64,000 nt of DNA from Blautia obeum ATCC 29174 (GTDB lineage Bacteria; Bacillota; Clostridia; Lachnospirales; Lachnospiraceae), in contig NZ_CP102265.1 of the NCBI RefSeq assembly GCF_025147765.1, forward strand, positions 1,551,001 through 1,615,000, written 5' to 3'. Position 1 is the first letter of the stretch, and each line of letters starts with the position of its first letter. Position numbers and translations under genes: made by a program. Under the pieces are notes generated by a model. It ran no database searches. It had not been told where the DNA came from and saw only the letters and a list, made by a program, of their open reading frames with translations. Below are positions 33,872 through 41,385 of the stretch, one piece after another.

Positions 33872-34485
33872 TGAAATTATATATTGTGAGACACGGCGAG
33901 ACCGTGTGGAACAGGCATCATAAGGTACAGGGCGTGGCGGATATCCCGCTTGCTGAAAATGGAATCCTTCTTGCAGAGAAGACAGGGGAAGCATTAAAAA
34001 ATGTTTCCTTTGATCTCTGCATTACCAGTCCGCTGGTGAGAGCCAGAAAGACTGCAGAATTAATCCTTGCAAAACAGGCGCATAAAGTACCTGTAAAAGA
34101 GGATATAAGGATCCGGGAAATTAATTTCGGTGTGTTGGAAGGCGTTGTGTGCATGAACGATGCACGCGAATATCTGGATCCGCAGATGAAGAAGTTTTTT
34201 ACAGATCCATGGAATTTTGACCGCCCAAAGGATGGTGAAAGTATTAGGGATGTTCTTGCACGGACAAAAGAGTTCTGGGAGGAGCTCATCCATAACCCAA
34301 AACTTCAGGACAAGACGATCCTGATCGCATCTCATGGATGTGCAGTAAGGGCACTCCTTCATAATGTGTACAAAGACCATGAGGATTTCTGGCATGGTTT
34401 TGTACCCCCGAACTGCAGTGTGAATGTGGTTGAGGTGACAGACGGACAGGCCGTTCTTCTGGAAGATGATAAAGTATATGCATAA
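33871..34485 (+). CDS. Histidine phosphatase family protein
   Basis: 204 residues of the phosphoglycerate mutase-like branch. The catalytic phosphohistidine is in LYIVRHGETVWN (His8), with SPLVRARKTAELI, EINFGVLEG and the second His in IASHGCAVRALL. Its ATG overlaps the pheT stop (TGATG). The substrate is unknown; cofactor-dependent mutase or general phosphatase activity is possible. Confidence 0.88.
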   Translation: MKLYIVRHGETVWNRHHKVQGVADIPLAENGILLAEKTGEALKNVSFDLCITSPLVRARKTAELILAKQAHKVPVKEDIRIREINFGVLEGVVCMNDAREYLDPQMKKFFTDPWNFDRPKDGESIRDVLARTKEFWEELIHNPKLQDKTILIASHGCAVRALLHNVYKDHEDFWHGFVPPNCSVNVVEVTDGQAVLLEDDKVYA

Positions 34486-34495
34486 GAAACAGATG

Positions 34496-34529
34496 ACAGG
34501 CAGTTCCTTTACAGGAGCTGTCTGTTTTT
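34496..34529 (+). terminator. Terminator of the pheST-phosphatase operon
   Basis: ACAGGCAGTTCCT (34496-34508), loop TTAC, AGGAGCTGTCTGT (34513-34525), then TTTT. Two wobble pairs. Confidence 0.85.
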
Positions 34530-34576
34530 GTGTTTATGAATTCTTTGTGAAGGGCGGGTAAAGTGGAGAAAACAGC

Positions 34577-34605
34577 TTGTTCGCAAAAATATGATATGAT
34601 ATCAT
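34577..34605 (+). promoter_or_regulatory. Promoter of the ZorAB-like pair
   Basis: TTGTTC (34577-34582), 17-base spacer, TATCAT (34600-34605), inside an AT palindrome. Confidence 0.5.
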
Positions 34606-34639
34606 AAAAACAGGCAAAAATACTCTAAGGAGGTCGGCT

Positions 34640-36271
34640 ATGAAGAAAAAAATCGTGAATGTTGTATTGTTTCTGGCTGTGCTTGCGGCAGCACTTGGAA
34701 TGACTTTTTATGTAGGAAACAATGCGATGAGCGTATTGCTCTATAACTTTGTTTTTCTTGGTATTATAGCAGTGGTTTATGTCGTCGGACTGTTCGGAGG
34801 AATGTTCCGGATGAACAGACTTGCACAGTCGCTTGGAGATGCGGCACAGGAACTGGAAGATATGTTCAAGATGCCGGGAAGAGTTGCTCCGGACAAGATT
34901 GAATCCATGAACGGGATTTTCCATAACCACTATCTGGATGCAAAAATGAAGGCATTTACAGATGGGATTGCGAAGAGCCAGGAAGGAATTGTGGACATCG
35001 AGGAATATATCAATGAAGAAGACCTGGATCTTCATATCCACAAGAAACTTCTGGAAATGGCACCGGACCTTTTTACCAGTATCGGTATTCTTGGCACATT
35101 CGTGGGTCTGGTATGGGGACTCAAAGATTTTCAGCCGGCGAACTACGAAGCAATGACCAGTTCAGTTTCTTCGCTGGTAGATGGTATTAAGGTTGCGTTT
35201 CTTACTTCAATCTATGGTATTGCATTTTCTATTGTTTATACTTCGGGAATGAAGAGCGAATATTCCGCTCTTACGGAGAATCTTCAACTGTTTCTGGATA
35301 AATTCCATACATATGTGATGCCAAGTGCAGAGACAGAATCCATGAATCTTCTGGTTGCAAGTCAGAAGAATCAGACTGCTGCCATGAACCAGATGGCAGA
35401 ACAGTTTTCTGTAAAAATGGCAGACAGTTTTGAAAAAGTCATTACTCCGACGTTCAAGAAGATGAATGACTCTTTGGATACACTGGTCTCTTCTGTGACG
35501 AAATGTCAGGAAGATGCAGTTAAAGAAATTCTGGATGCTTTTCTGAAAGAGATGAACACATCTTTTGAAATACAGTTCGCAGATTTTGGAAAGGCACTTA
35601 CACAGCTGAAAGATGCACAGACAGATAATACCAATTATACGACAAATCTGTATCAGGCGATGAGTAAACAGCTCAGTGACGCATATGTGGAGCATGAGCA
35701 GACAATGAAAAAAATGATCGAAGAATCCACTGGTCTTCAGAAAGAATACATTACGGCTGCGAACCGTATCCTGCTGGACAACCAGACGATTCAGAAACAG
35801 CAGCAGGCAGATTATCAGCATCTTGCAGATTATCTCAAAGAAGCAGAGATGTCATCTGCCAAGTTCTGGGTTGCATGTAACCAGACTATGCAGAAATATG
35901 TTGAAGCTGCGGCACAGGGAATGGAACGTATTTCTGCGGCCGGAAAGAGCAATGCAGATGTTGCGGCTGCAAACCGTCAGGTAGTAGAAGAATTTGATCA
36001 GAAACTTCAGGAGTTTGCTCAGTATCAGAAGTTATCCTGTAAGACAATGGAACAGGTTCGTCGTCTTCTGACGGACATTTCAGCAGCGGGAAGCAGTGAC
36101 CGGGTTCAGCTGACAGCAGGACGCAATTTACAGAAAGAATCACTTGAGAAGCTTCAGGAAACCATGCAGACACAGAGCGAGATGCAGCAGGAACTTCTGG
36201 AAGAAATCTCCAAAAACATCAGAGAACTTTCCAAAGGAGTTCAGAAAGGCAAATTCGGTTTGTTTAGGTAA
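34640..36271 (+). CDS. MotA/TolQ/ExbB-type channel protein with long cytoplasmic tail (ZorA-like)
   Basis: 543 residues. Two N-terminal helices (about 5-25 and 31-53) precede a cytoplasmic stretch. Two further helices form the MotA/ExbB core: DLFTSIGILGTFVGLVWG (about 143-162) and GIKVAFLTSIYGIAFSIVY (about 181-199). Residues 210-543 are helical and coiled-coil-like, rich in Gln, Glu and Met. This is the arrangement of ZorA, the stator-like ring of Zorya systems, where a long tail extends into the cell. Its partner starts 12 bases downstream. No Zorya effector gene is nearby. AAGGAGG precedes the ATG. Confidence 0.78.
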   Translation: MKKKIVNVVLFLAVLAAALGMTFYVGNNAMSVLLYNFVFLGIIAVVYVVGLFGGMFRMNRLAQSLGDAAQELEDMFKMPGRVAPDKIESMNGIFHNHYLDAKMKAFTDGIAKSQEGIVDIEEYINEEDLDLHIHKKLLEMAPDLFTSIGILGTFVGLVWGLKDFQPANYEAMTSSVSSLVDGIKVAFLTSIYGIAFSIVYTSGMKSEYSALTENLQLFLDKFHTYVMPSAETESMNLLVASQKNQTAAMNQMAEQFSVKMADSFEKVITPTFKKMNDSLDTLVSSVTKCQEDAVKEILDAFLKEMNTSFEIQFADFGKALTQLKDAQTDNTNYTTNLYQAMSKQLSDAYVEHEQTMKKMIEESTGLQKEYITAANRILLDNQTIQKQQQADYQHLADYLKEAEMSSAKFWVACNQTMQKYVEAAAQGMERISAAGKSNADVAAANRQVVEEFDQKLQEFAQYQKLSCKTMEQVRRLLTDISAAGSSDRVQLTAGRNLQKESLEKLQETMQTQSEMQQELLEEISKNIRELSKGVQKGKFGLFR

Positions 36272-36283
36272 GAGGAGAAACAG

Positions 36284-37291
36284 ATGCGCAGAAAGAAAAA
36301 ATCAGAGAACAATGGATTTAATGTCTGGCGTTCTTATTCCGATATGATGGCAGGTGTGCTTCTGCTTTTTGTGCTGATCATGTGTGTGACTCTTTTTCAG
36401 GCGCAGAAAAGCTATAATGAAAGTCTTCAGGAAAGAGATGAAAAAATCGCTCTTCAGGAAGAATACACACAGGAACTGCTGGATAAACAGAATGCGCTGG
36501 ACAAAAAAGATGAGACACTGCAGAATCAGGATGCTCAGTTAAAAACCCAGGATGAAAAACTTGCAGAGCAGGAACAACAGCTTGCAGCACTCGCTGCCAA
36601 ACTGAAAGAGCAGGAATCTACACTGAATGCACAGCAGTCGGCATTGGACGAAAAGACCGCGCAGTTAAAAGATCAGCAGGCGCAGATCGACCAGATCATC
36701 GGTGTGAAGGCAGACGTAATTGAGGCACTGAAAAATGAATTTTCCAAAAATAATATTAATGTAGATATTGATGCACAGACTGGCGCGCTGACACTGGAAG
36801 CAAGTGTTATGTTTGACTATGATCAGGCAGAACTGACAGATGCCGGTAAACAGGCTCTGGAGCAGATCCTTCCGATTTACTGTAAGGTACTTCTTCAGGA
36901 TGATTATATGAAATATCTTGCAGAGATCATCATTGATGGATATACAGATACAGATGGTGACTACAGCTATAACCTGCAGCTTTCCCAGCAGAGATCACTG
37001 GCAGTGGCTCAGTACCTTCTTGACATTCAGGGAAACTTTCTGGATACCACGCAGTCACAGAATCTGGAAAAATATCTCACAGTCAATGGGCATTCCATGG
37101 CAAATCCGGTTCTTGATGCAAACGGAAATGTAGATAAGGATGCTTCCAGACGAGTGGAGGTTAAATTCCGGCTGAAAGATGAAGAAATGATCGATGAACT
37201 GAATCAGCTTCTTAGCAGTAATGATGATACTACTGTGGATAACAGTGCATCTACGGATACAACGACTGCAGAAAACACGGAAAACAACTAA
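36284..37291 (+). CDS. MotB/OmpA-type peptidoglycan-binding motor protein (ZorB-like)
   Basis: 335 residues. One membrane helix (about 17-41, SYSDMMAGVLLLFVLIMCV) contains Asp20 at the place of the proton-carrying Asp of MotB and ZorB. A Gln-rich coiled-coil (about 45-135) follows, then an OmpA-like domain (about 150-300; VMFDYDQAELTDAGKQAL, GYTDTDGDYSYN, LSQQRSLAVAQYLL) that should bind peptidoglycan. A Thr/Asn/Asp-rich tail ends the protein. The coiled-coil may span the thick wall. With the upstream protein it should form a 5:2 ion-driven motor; its output is unknown. Confidence 0.8.
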   Translation: MRRKKKSENNGFNVWRSYSDMMAGVLLLFVLIMCVTLFQAQKSYNESLQERDEKIALQEEYTQELLDKQNALDKKDETLQNQDAQLKTQDEKLAEQEQQLAALAAKLKEQESTLNAQQSALDEKTAQLKDQQAQIDQIIGVKADVIEALKNEFSKNNINVDIDAQTGALTLEASVMFDYDQAELTDAGKQALEQILPIYCKVLLQDDYMKYLAEIIIDGYTDTDGDYSYNLQLSQQRSLAVAQYLLDIQGNFLDTTQSQNLEKYLTVNGHSMANPVLDANGNVDKDASRRVEVKFRLKDEEMIDELNQLLSSNDDTTVDNSASTDTTTAENTENN

Positions 37292-37299
37292 AAAACTGC

Positions 37300-37328
37300 T
37301 TGCAATGGACCAGAATGTATAGTATAAT
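37300..37328 (+). promoter_or_regulatory. rplS promoter
   Basis: TTGCAA (37300-37305), 17-base spacer, TATAAT (37323-37328). It starts transcription about 75 bases before rplS. Confidence 0.75.
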
Positions 37329-37409
37329 CAATACCGTTGTAAAAAAAGATGGTCCTCTGTTACAGTTCAATGTATTAAGAACATCCAGATAAGAATAGGA
37401 GAAAATAAA

Positions 37410-37757
37410 ATGAACGACATCATTAAAAACATCGAGTCTGCTCAGTTAAAAGCAGAAGTACCGGAATTCCGTGTAGGTGACACAGTAAGAGTACACGCAC
37501 TGATCAAAGAAGGAAACCGCGAAAGAATTCAGATCTTCGAGGGAACAGTTCTTAAAAGACAGGGTGGAAGCACCAGAGAAACTTTCACAGTAAGAAAGAG
37601 CTCCAATGGTGTTGGCGTCGAGAAGACATGGCCGATTCACTCCCCACACGTTGTTAAAGTAGAAGTTATCCGTCAGGGTAAAGTTCGCCGTGCTAAGCTG
37701 AACTACCTGAGAGACCGCGTTGGTAAAGCTGCTAAAGTTAAAGAACGCGTTAGATAA
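37410..37757 (+). CDS. rplS: 50S ribosomal protein L19
   Basis: 115 residues, standard length. It sits at the interface of the 30S and 50S subunits. Marks: FRVGDTVRVH, RIQIFEGTVLKRQGG, FTVRKSSNGVGVEKTWP and a basic C-terminus. Confidence 0.97.
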   Translation: MNDIIKNIESAQLKAEVPEFRVGDTVRVHALIKEGNRERIQIFEGTVLKRQGGSTRETFTVRKSSNGVGVEKTWPIHSPHVVKVEVIRQGKVRRAKLNYLRDRVGKAAKVKERVR

Positions 37758-37781
37758 GAAAATTTCAAAGGTTTCAAAAGA

Positions 37782-37815
37782 AGGGACAATAACGACAGCT
37801 ATTGTCCCTCTTTTT
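37782..37815 (+). terminator. rplS terminator
   Basis: AGGGACAATA (37782-37791) pairs with TATTGTCCCT (37800-37809), followed by CTTTTT. It overlaps a TTG at 37802 in the lepB frame, so that upstream start is unlikely. Confidence 0.85.
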
Positions 37816-37834
37816 CCATTATGGGAGAATAATT

Positions 37835-38428
37835 ATGGAAATAAAAAACTGGAAAGAATATCCCAAAGTACAGGAAGTAAAAGAAAAATTTGAAAATGAA
37901 AAAGTCCGCAGTTCCATGCGCTGGGTATTTCAAATCATGGTAACACTGGTGTTTGCAGCTGTTGTTGCGATCATGATGTTTCAGACAGTTACGATGCAGG
38001 AAAGCTCCATGGAACCGACGATTTCTGTCGGAGACCGTTTTTTTATAAATAGAGCAGTATATAAATTTTCTTCTCCGCAGAGGGGAGATATGATCGTATT
38101 CCGTACAAGTGCAAGTGATGATGCGGCTCTTCATATCCGACGTGTGATAGGGCTGCCGGGAGAAACAGTACAGATAACAGGAGGAAGAATCCTGATCAAT
38201 GGAGAGGTATATAATGAAGGCAAAGATTTTCCAATGATAACCAATCCAGGCCTTGCTGCAACTGCGGTTACGCTTGAATCTGGAGAATACTTTGTCCTCG
38301 GAGATAACAGAAACAACAGTGAGGACAGTCGGTATGCAGATATCGGTATGGTCCGCAAGAGATATATTGTAGGTAAGATCTGGTTCACATGTTCTCCGTT
38401 TGAAAAACTGGGATTTACGAAAGGGTAG
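37835..38428 (+). CDS. lepB: Signal peptidase I-like protein with Arg at the catalytic Lys position
   Basis: 197 residues. One N-terminal membrane helix (about 34-53, WVFQIMVTLVFAAVVAIMMF region) precedes the nucleophile Ser58 in QESSMEPTI. The box that normally reads KRxIGLPG is HIRRVIGLPG here, so Arg102 takes the place of the general-base Lys. Box E (GDNRNNSEDSRYADIG) is normal. ATG 37835 has GGGAG upstream. Either it is a specialised or weakly active paralog, or the Lys is replaced functionally. It precedes ylqF, as in B. subtilis-type rplS-ylqF-rnhB order. Confidence 0.85.
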   Translation: MEIKNWKEYPKVQEVKEKFENEKVRSSMRWVFQIMVTLVFAAVVAIMMFQTVTMQESSMEPTISVGDRFFINRAVYKFSSPQRGDMIVFRTSASDDAALHIRRVIGLPGETVQITGGRILINGEVYNEGKDFPMITNPGLAATAVTLESGEYFVLGDNRNNSEDSRYADIGMVRKRYIVGKIWFTCSPFEKLGFTKG

Positions 38429-38435
38429 GTAATAT

Positions 38436-39293
38436 ATGAACGTACAGTGGTATCCTGGTCATATGACCAAGGCAAAAAGACAAATGCAGGAAGATCTGAA
38501 ACTGATCGATCTGATTATAGAACTGGTAGATGCCAGAGTGCCTCTTTCCAGTAGAAATCCGGATATTGACCAGCTTGGACAGAATAAATCAAGACTGATT
38601 CTTCTGAACAAAGCAGATCTGGCGGATGAAAGACAAAATGAAGCATGGAAAGAATATTTTCAGAAGAGAGGTTTTCATGTTGTAAAAGTGGATTCCAGAA
38701 ATGGATCTGGAATGAAGACCATTCAGAATGTTATACAGGAGGCCTGTAAGGAAAAAATTGAACGTGACCGCCGCCGTGGAATTAAAAACCGTCCAATCCG
38801 TGCAATGGTGGCTGGAATCCCGAATGTTGGAAAATCTACGTTTATTAATACATTTGCGGGAAAAGCATGTGCAAAGACCGGAAACAGACCTGGTGTGACC
38901 AAGGGAAAACAATGGATCCGCCTGAACAAAAATGTAGAGCTTCTGGACACACCTGGAATTCTCTGGCCGAAATTTGAGGATCAGCAGGTGGGAATCCGGC
39001 TGGCCTGTGTCGGTTCGATCAAAGATGATATCCTGAATATGGAAGAACTTGCACTTTGGCTGATTGAACATCTGAGAACAAATTACAGTGGGCTTCTTGA
39101 GAAACGTTATGGGATTTCGGAGGAAGGAACGGCTGTTGAAATCCTTGGGAAAATTGCCAGAGCACGTGGATGCCTCAAAAAGGGAGAAGAACTGGATTAT
39201 GTAAAGGCTTCAGGACTTCTCTTTGATGATTTCCGTGGTGGTAAGATTGGACGTGTGACTCTGGAATGGGCAGAGCAGGAGAAAAGTGAATGA
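38436..39293 (+). CDS. ylqF: Ribosome biogenesis GTPase YlqF (RbgA)
   Basis: 285 residues, a circularly permuted GTPase. It begins MNVQWYPGHMTKAKRQM; the G4 motif NKADL (about 57) comes before the G1 motif GIPNVGKST (about 127) and the G3 motif DTPG (about 172). It is needed for late 50S assembly, near L16. It overlaps rnhB by four bases. Confidence 0.95.
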   Translation: MNVQWYPGHMTKAKRQMQEDLKLIDLIIELVDARVPLSSRNPDIDQLGQNKSRLILLNKADLADERQNEAWKEYFQKRGFHVVKVDSRNGSGMKTIQNVIQEACKEKIERDRRRGIKNRPIRAMVAGIPNVGKSTFINTFAGKACAKTGNRPGVTKGKQWIRLNKNVELLDTPGILWPKFEDQQVGIRLACVGSIKDDILNMEELALWLIEHLRTNYSGLLEKRYGISEEGTAVEILGKIARARGCLKKGEELDYVKASGLLFDDFRGGKIGRVTLEWAEQEKSE

Positions 39294-40045
39294 AAACGAT
39301 CGGTGAGATAAAAGAAGAGTTTTCAGTAGCACGGGAAGCGGACTGGAATGCTATCTGTCAGATGTATGAAACAGATCTTCGGAGCGGCGTGCAGAAACTG
39401 GTACAGCAATATCGAAAAAAACTGGATGCGCTGGAAAAAGAAAAGCTTCGTATGGAACAGATGATGCAGTTTGAACATAAATATGAGCATCTTGGATATC
39501 TCTGTGGAATTGATGAAGTGGGAAGAGGACCGCTTGCAGGGCCGGTAGTAGCCTGCGCTGTGATTCTTCCGAAAGATCACCCTATTCTGTATCTGAATGA
39601 TTCCAAGAAACTGACTGCACATAAAAGAGAGGAACTGTATGATGTGATCATGCGAGAAGCAGTTGCAGTAGGACTGGGAATGGCAAGTCCGGCAAGAATT
39701 GATGAAATCAACATTCTGCAGGCAACCTATGAGGCAATGCGACAGGCGGTAAGTAAACTTGCGGTTATGCCGCAGCTTCTTCTGAATGATGCGGTTACGA
39801 TTCCGGGAATTGAAATTCCGCAGGTGCCGATCATTAAGGGAGATGCCAAGAGCGCATCTATTGCGGCTGCAAGTATTGTAGCAAAAGTTACGAGAGACCG
39901 TCTGATGGTGGAATATGACAAGACTATGCCGGAATATGGTTTTGCATCTAATAAAGGGTATGGCTCTGCAGAACATATTGCGGCTCTTCAGAAATATGGA
40001 CCAACACCGATCCACAGGGCAAGTTTTATTACACATTTCGTATAA
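39290..40045 (+). CDS. rnhB: Ribonuclease HII
   Basis: 251 residues, with an N-terminal extension of about 70 residues as in B. subtilis RnhB. The active-site acid residues are in GIDEVGRGPLAGPVV (about 74), YLNDSKKL and further downstream (LLNDAVTI). It removes misincorporated ribonucleotides and R-loops. Confidence 0.95.
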   Translation: MKTIGEIKEEFSVAREADWNAICQMYETDLRSGVQKLVQQYRKKLDALEKEKLRMEQMMQFEHKYEHLGYLCGIDEVGRGPLAGPVVACAVILPKDHPILYLNDSKKLTAHKREELYDVIMREAVAVGLGMASPARIDEINILQATYEAMRQAVSKLAVMPQLLLNDAVTIPGIEIPQVPIIKGDAKSASIAAASIVAKVTRDRLMVEYDKTMPEYGFASNKGYGSAEHIAALQKYGPTPIHRASFITHFV

Positions 40046-40090
40046 ATTACATAAGATACCTACACATAAATAAGAAATGAGAGAACAAAT

Positions 40091-40447
40091 CTGAGCATTA
40101 ATAGACGTAAAATAGGCAGCTGCCATGAAGAAGAGGCGGCTGCCTTTCTGAAAAAACAGGGCCTTTTTATTGTAACAAAGAATTTTCGCTGCAAAAGCGG
40201 AGAAATTGACCTGATCGTTCGAGATGGAAAATATCTGGTATTTGTAGAAGTGAAGTATCGAAGCAATAAAGAAAGCGGATATGCATCTGCAGCAGTAGAT
40301 TATCGCAAACAGAAGCGTATCAGCCAGGCTGCACAGTTCTTTTTGCTGCGATATGGCTATGGAGAACCGCCGTGTCGGTTTGATGTAGTTGCGATTGACG
40401 GTGAACAGATTCAATGGATCAAAAATGCATTTGATTATTGTGGATGA
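40091..40447 (+). CDS. yraN: YraN/UPF0102 family nuclease-like protein with a non-standard start codon
   Basis: About 118 residues. The endonuclease-like fold has NFRCKSGEIDLIVRDG, FVEVKYRSNKESG and QKRISQAAQFFLLR. In-frame sequence runs back only to a stop at 40067-40069, and there is no ATG, GTG or TTG before the conserved N-terminus. Candidate starts are CTG at 40091 (preceded by GAGAG at 40079-40083) or ATT at 40097, where family proteins usually begin MNRRKIG. The next in-frame ATG is at 40250, far inside the domain. The gene is in the usual rnhB-yraN order. Confidence 0.82.
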   Translation: MSINRRKIGSCHEEEAAAFLKKQGLFIVTKNFRCKSGEIDLIVRDGKYLVFVEVKYRSNKESGYASAAVDYRKQKRISQAAQFFLLRYGYGEPPCRFDVVAIDGEQIQWIKNAFDYCG

Positions 40448-40465
40448 ATGATAAAGGAGCAGAAG

Positions 40466-41323
40466 ATGACAGAAATCAGATGGTATGAGGAAGGAAAACC
40501 TCATATGAGGATAAAAGAAAATAAAGGGGTTACCTGGCTGAGCTATCAGGCATTTGAACAGTTTCCGGATATCGTACATGCGTTCAGCACCAGACTTGGC
40601 GGAGTAAGTCAGGGAGTCTATTCTTCGATGAACCTTAGTTTTACGAGAGGGGATGAGGATGCGGCTGTTCATGAAAATTATCGCAGGCTTGCAGAGGCAG
40701 TGGGATTTTCGGCAGAAGATATCGTGACTTCTGACCAGACACATACTGCGAATGTTCGTGTAATAACAGAAGAAGACAGAGGAAACGGCATTACGAAGCC
40801 AAGGCCGTATACGGATGTAGATGGAATGGTTACAAATGTTCCCGGACTTGTACTGGCAACATTTTATGCGGACTGCGTGCCGTTGTATTTTGTGGATCCG
40901 GTACATCGTGCAATCGGACTGTCGCATTCAGGGTGGAGAGGAACTGCTGCGAAGATCGGAAAAGTAACGGTCGAGAAAATGAATGAGGAATACGGAACAG
41001 ATCCAAAAGATATTTACAGTGCGATCGGGCCCTCTATCTGTCAGAAATGTTATGAAGTGAGTGAAGATGTGATTCTGGAATTTCAGAAGTCATTTGAAAA
41101 AAAGTACTGGGATTCACTGTTTTATATAAAAGAGAATGGAAAATATCAGCTGAACCTCTGGGAGGCAAACAGGCTTATTATGTTAGAAGCTGGAATAAAG
41201 GAAGAACATATTTCCATGCCGGGAATCTGCACCTGCTGTAACCCGGAGTTTCTTTTTTCGCATCGTGCATCACATGGAAAAAGAGGAAATCTGGGAGCAT
41301 TTCTTGGAATACGTAGAAAATAA
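40466..41323 (+). CDS. pgeF: Laccase-domain peptidoglycan editing factor / purine nucleoside phosphorylase PgeF
   Basis: 285 residues of the YfiH family. Metal ligand motifs are DQTHTANV, ADCVPLYF and HSGWRGTAA, and the segment PGICTCCNPEFLFSHR is present. Family members have been reported as broad nucleoside enzymes and as editing enzymes for cell-wall precursors. ATG 40466 has AAGGAG six bases upstream, so it is preferred over an in-frame ATG at 40448 that touches the yraN stop. Confidence 0.88.
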   Translation: MTEIRWYEEGKPHMRIKENKGVTWLSYQAFEQFPDIVHAFSTRLGGVSQGVYSSMNLSFTRGDEDAAVHENYRRLAEAVGFSAEDIVTSDQTHTANVRVITEEDRGNGITKPRPYTDVDGMVTNVPGLVLATFYADCVPLYFVDPVHRAIGLSHSGWRGTAAKIGKVTVEKMNEEYGTDPKDIYSAIGPSICQKCYEVSEDVILEFQKSFEKKYWDSLFYIKENGKYQLNLWEANRLIMLEAGIKEEHISMPGICTCCNPEFLFSHRASHGKRGNLGAFLGIRRK

Positions 41324-41350
41324 TATATATAAAATACATTATAATAAAAG

Positions 41351-41382
41351 CGGGAGCTCCTGTGAAAGGAAGCTCCCGTTTT
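41351..41382. terminator. Bidirectional terminator between pgeF and prs
   Basis: CGGGAGCT (41351-41358) pairs with AGCTCCCG (41371-41378), with an inner CC/GG pair, between two converging genes; flanked by AAAA and TTTT. Confidence 0.8.
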
Positions 41383-41385
41383 GGT

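Noticed and set aside
34640..37291. A complete Zorya anti-phage system
   Set aside because: Only the motor pair is present. No ZorC, ZorD helicase or ZorE nuclease-like gene is near; the neighbours are housekeeping genes. I therefore report only a ZorAB-like motor.
40067..40447. yraN as a pseudogene or a 65-residue fragment
   Set aside because: The upstream frame is open and encodes the conserved N-terminus without frameshift; only the start codon is unusual.
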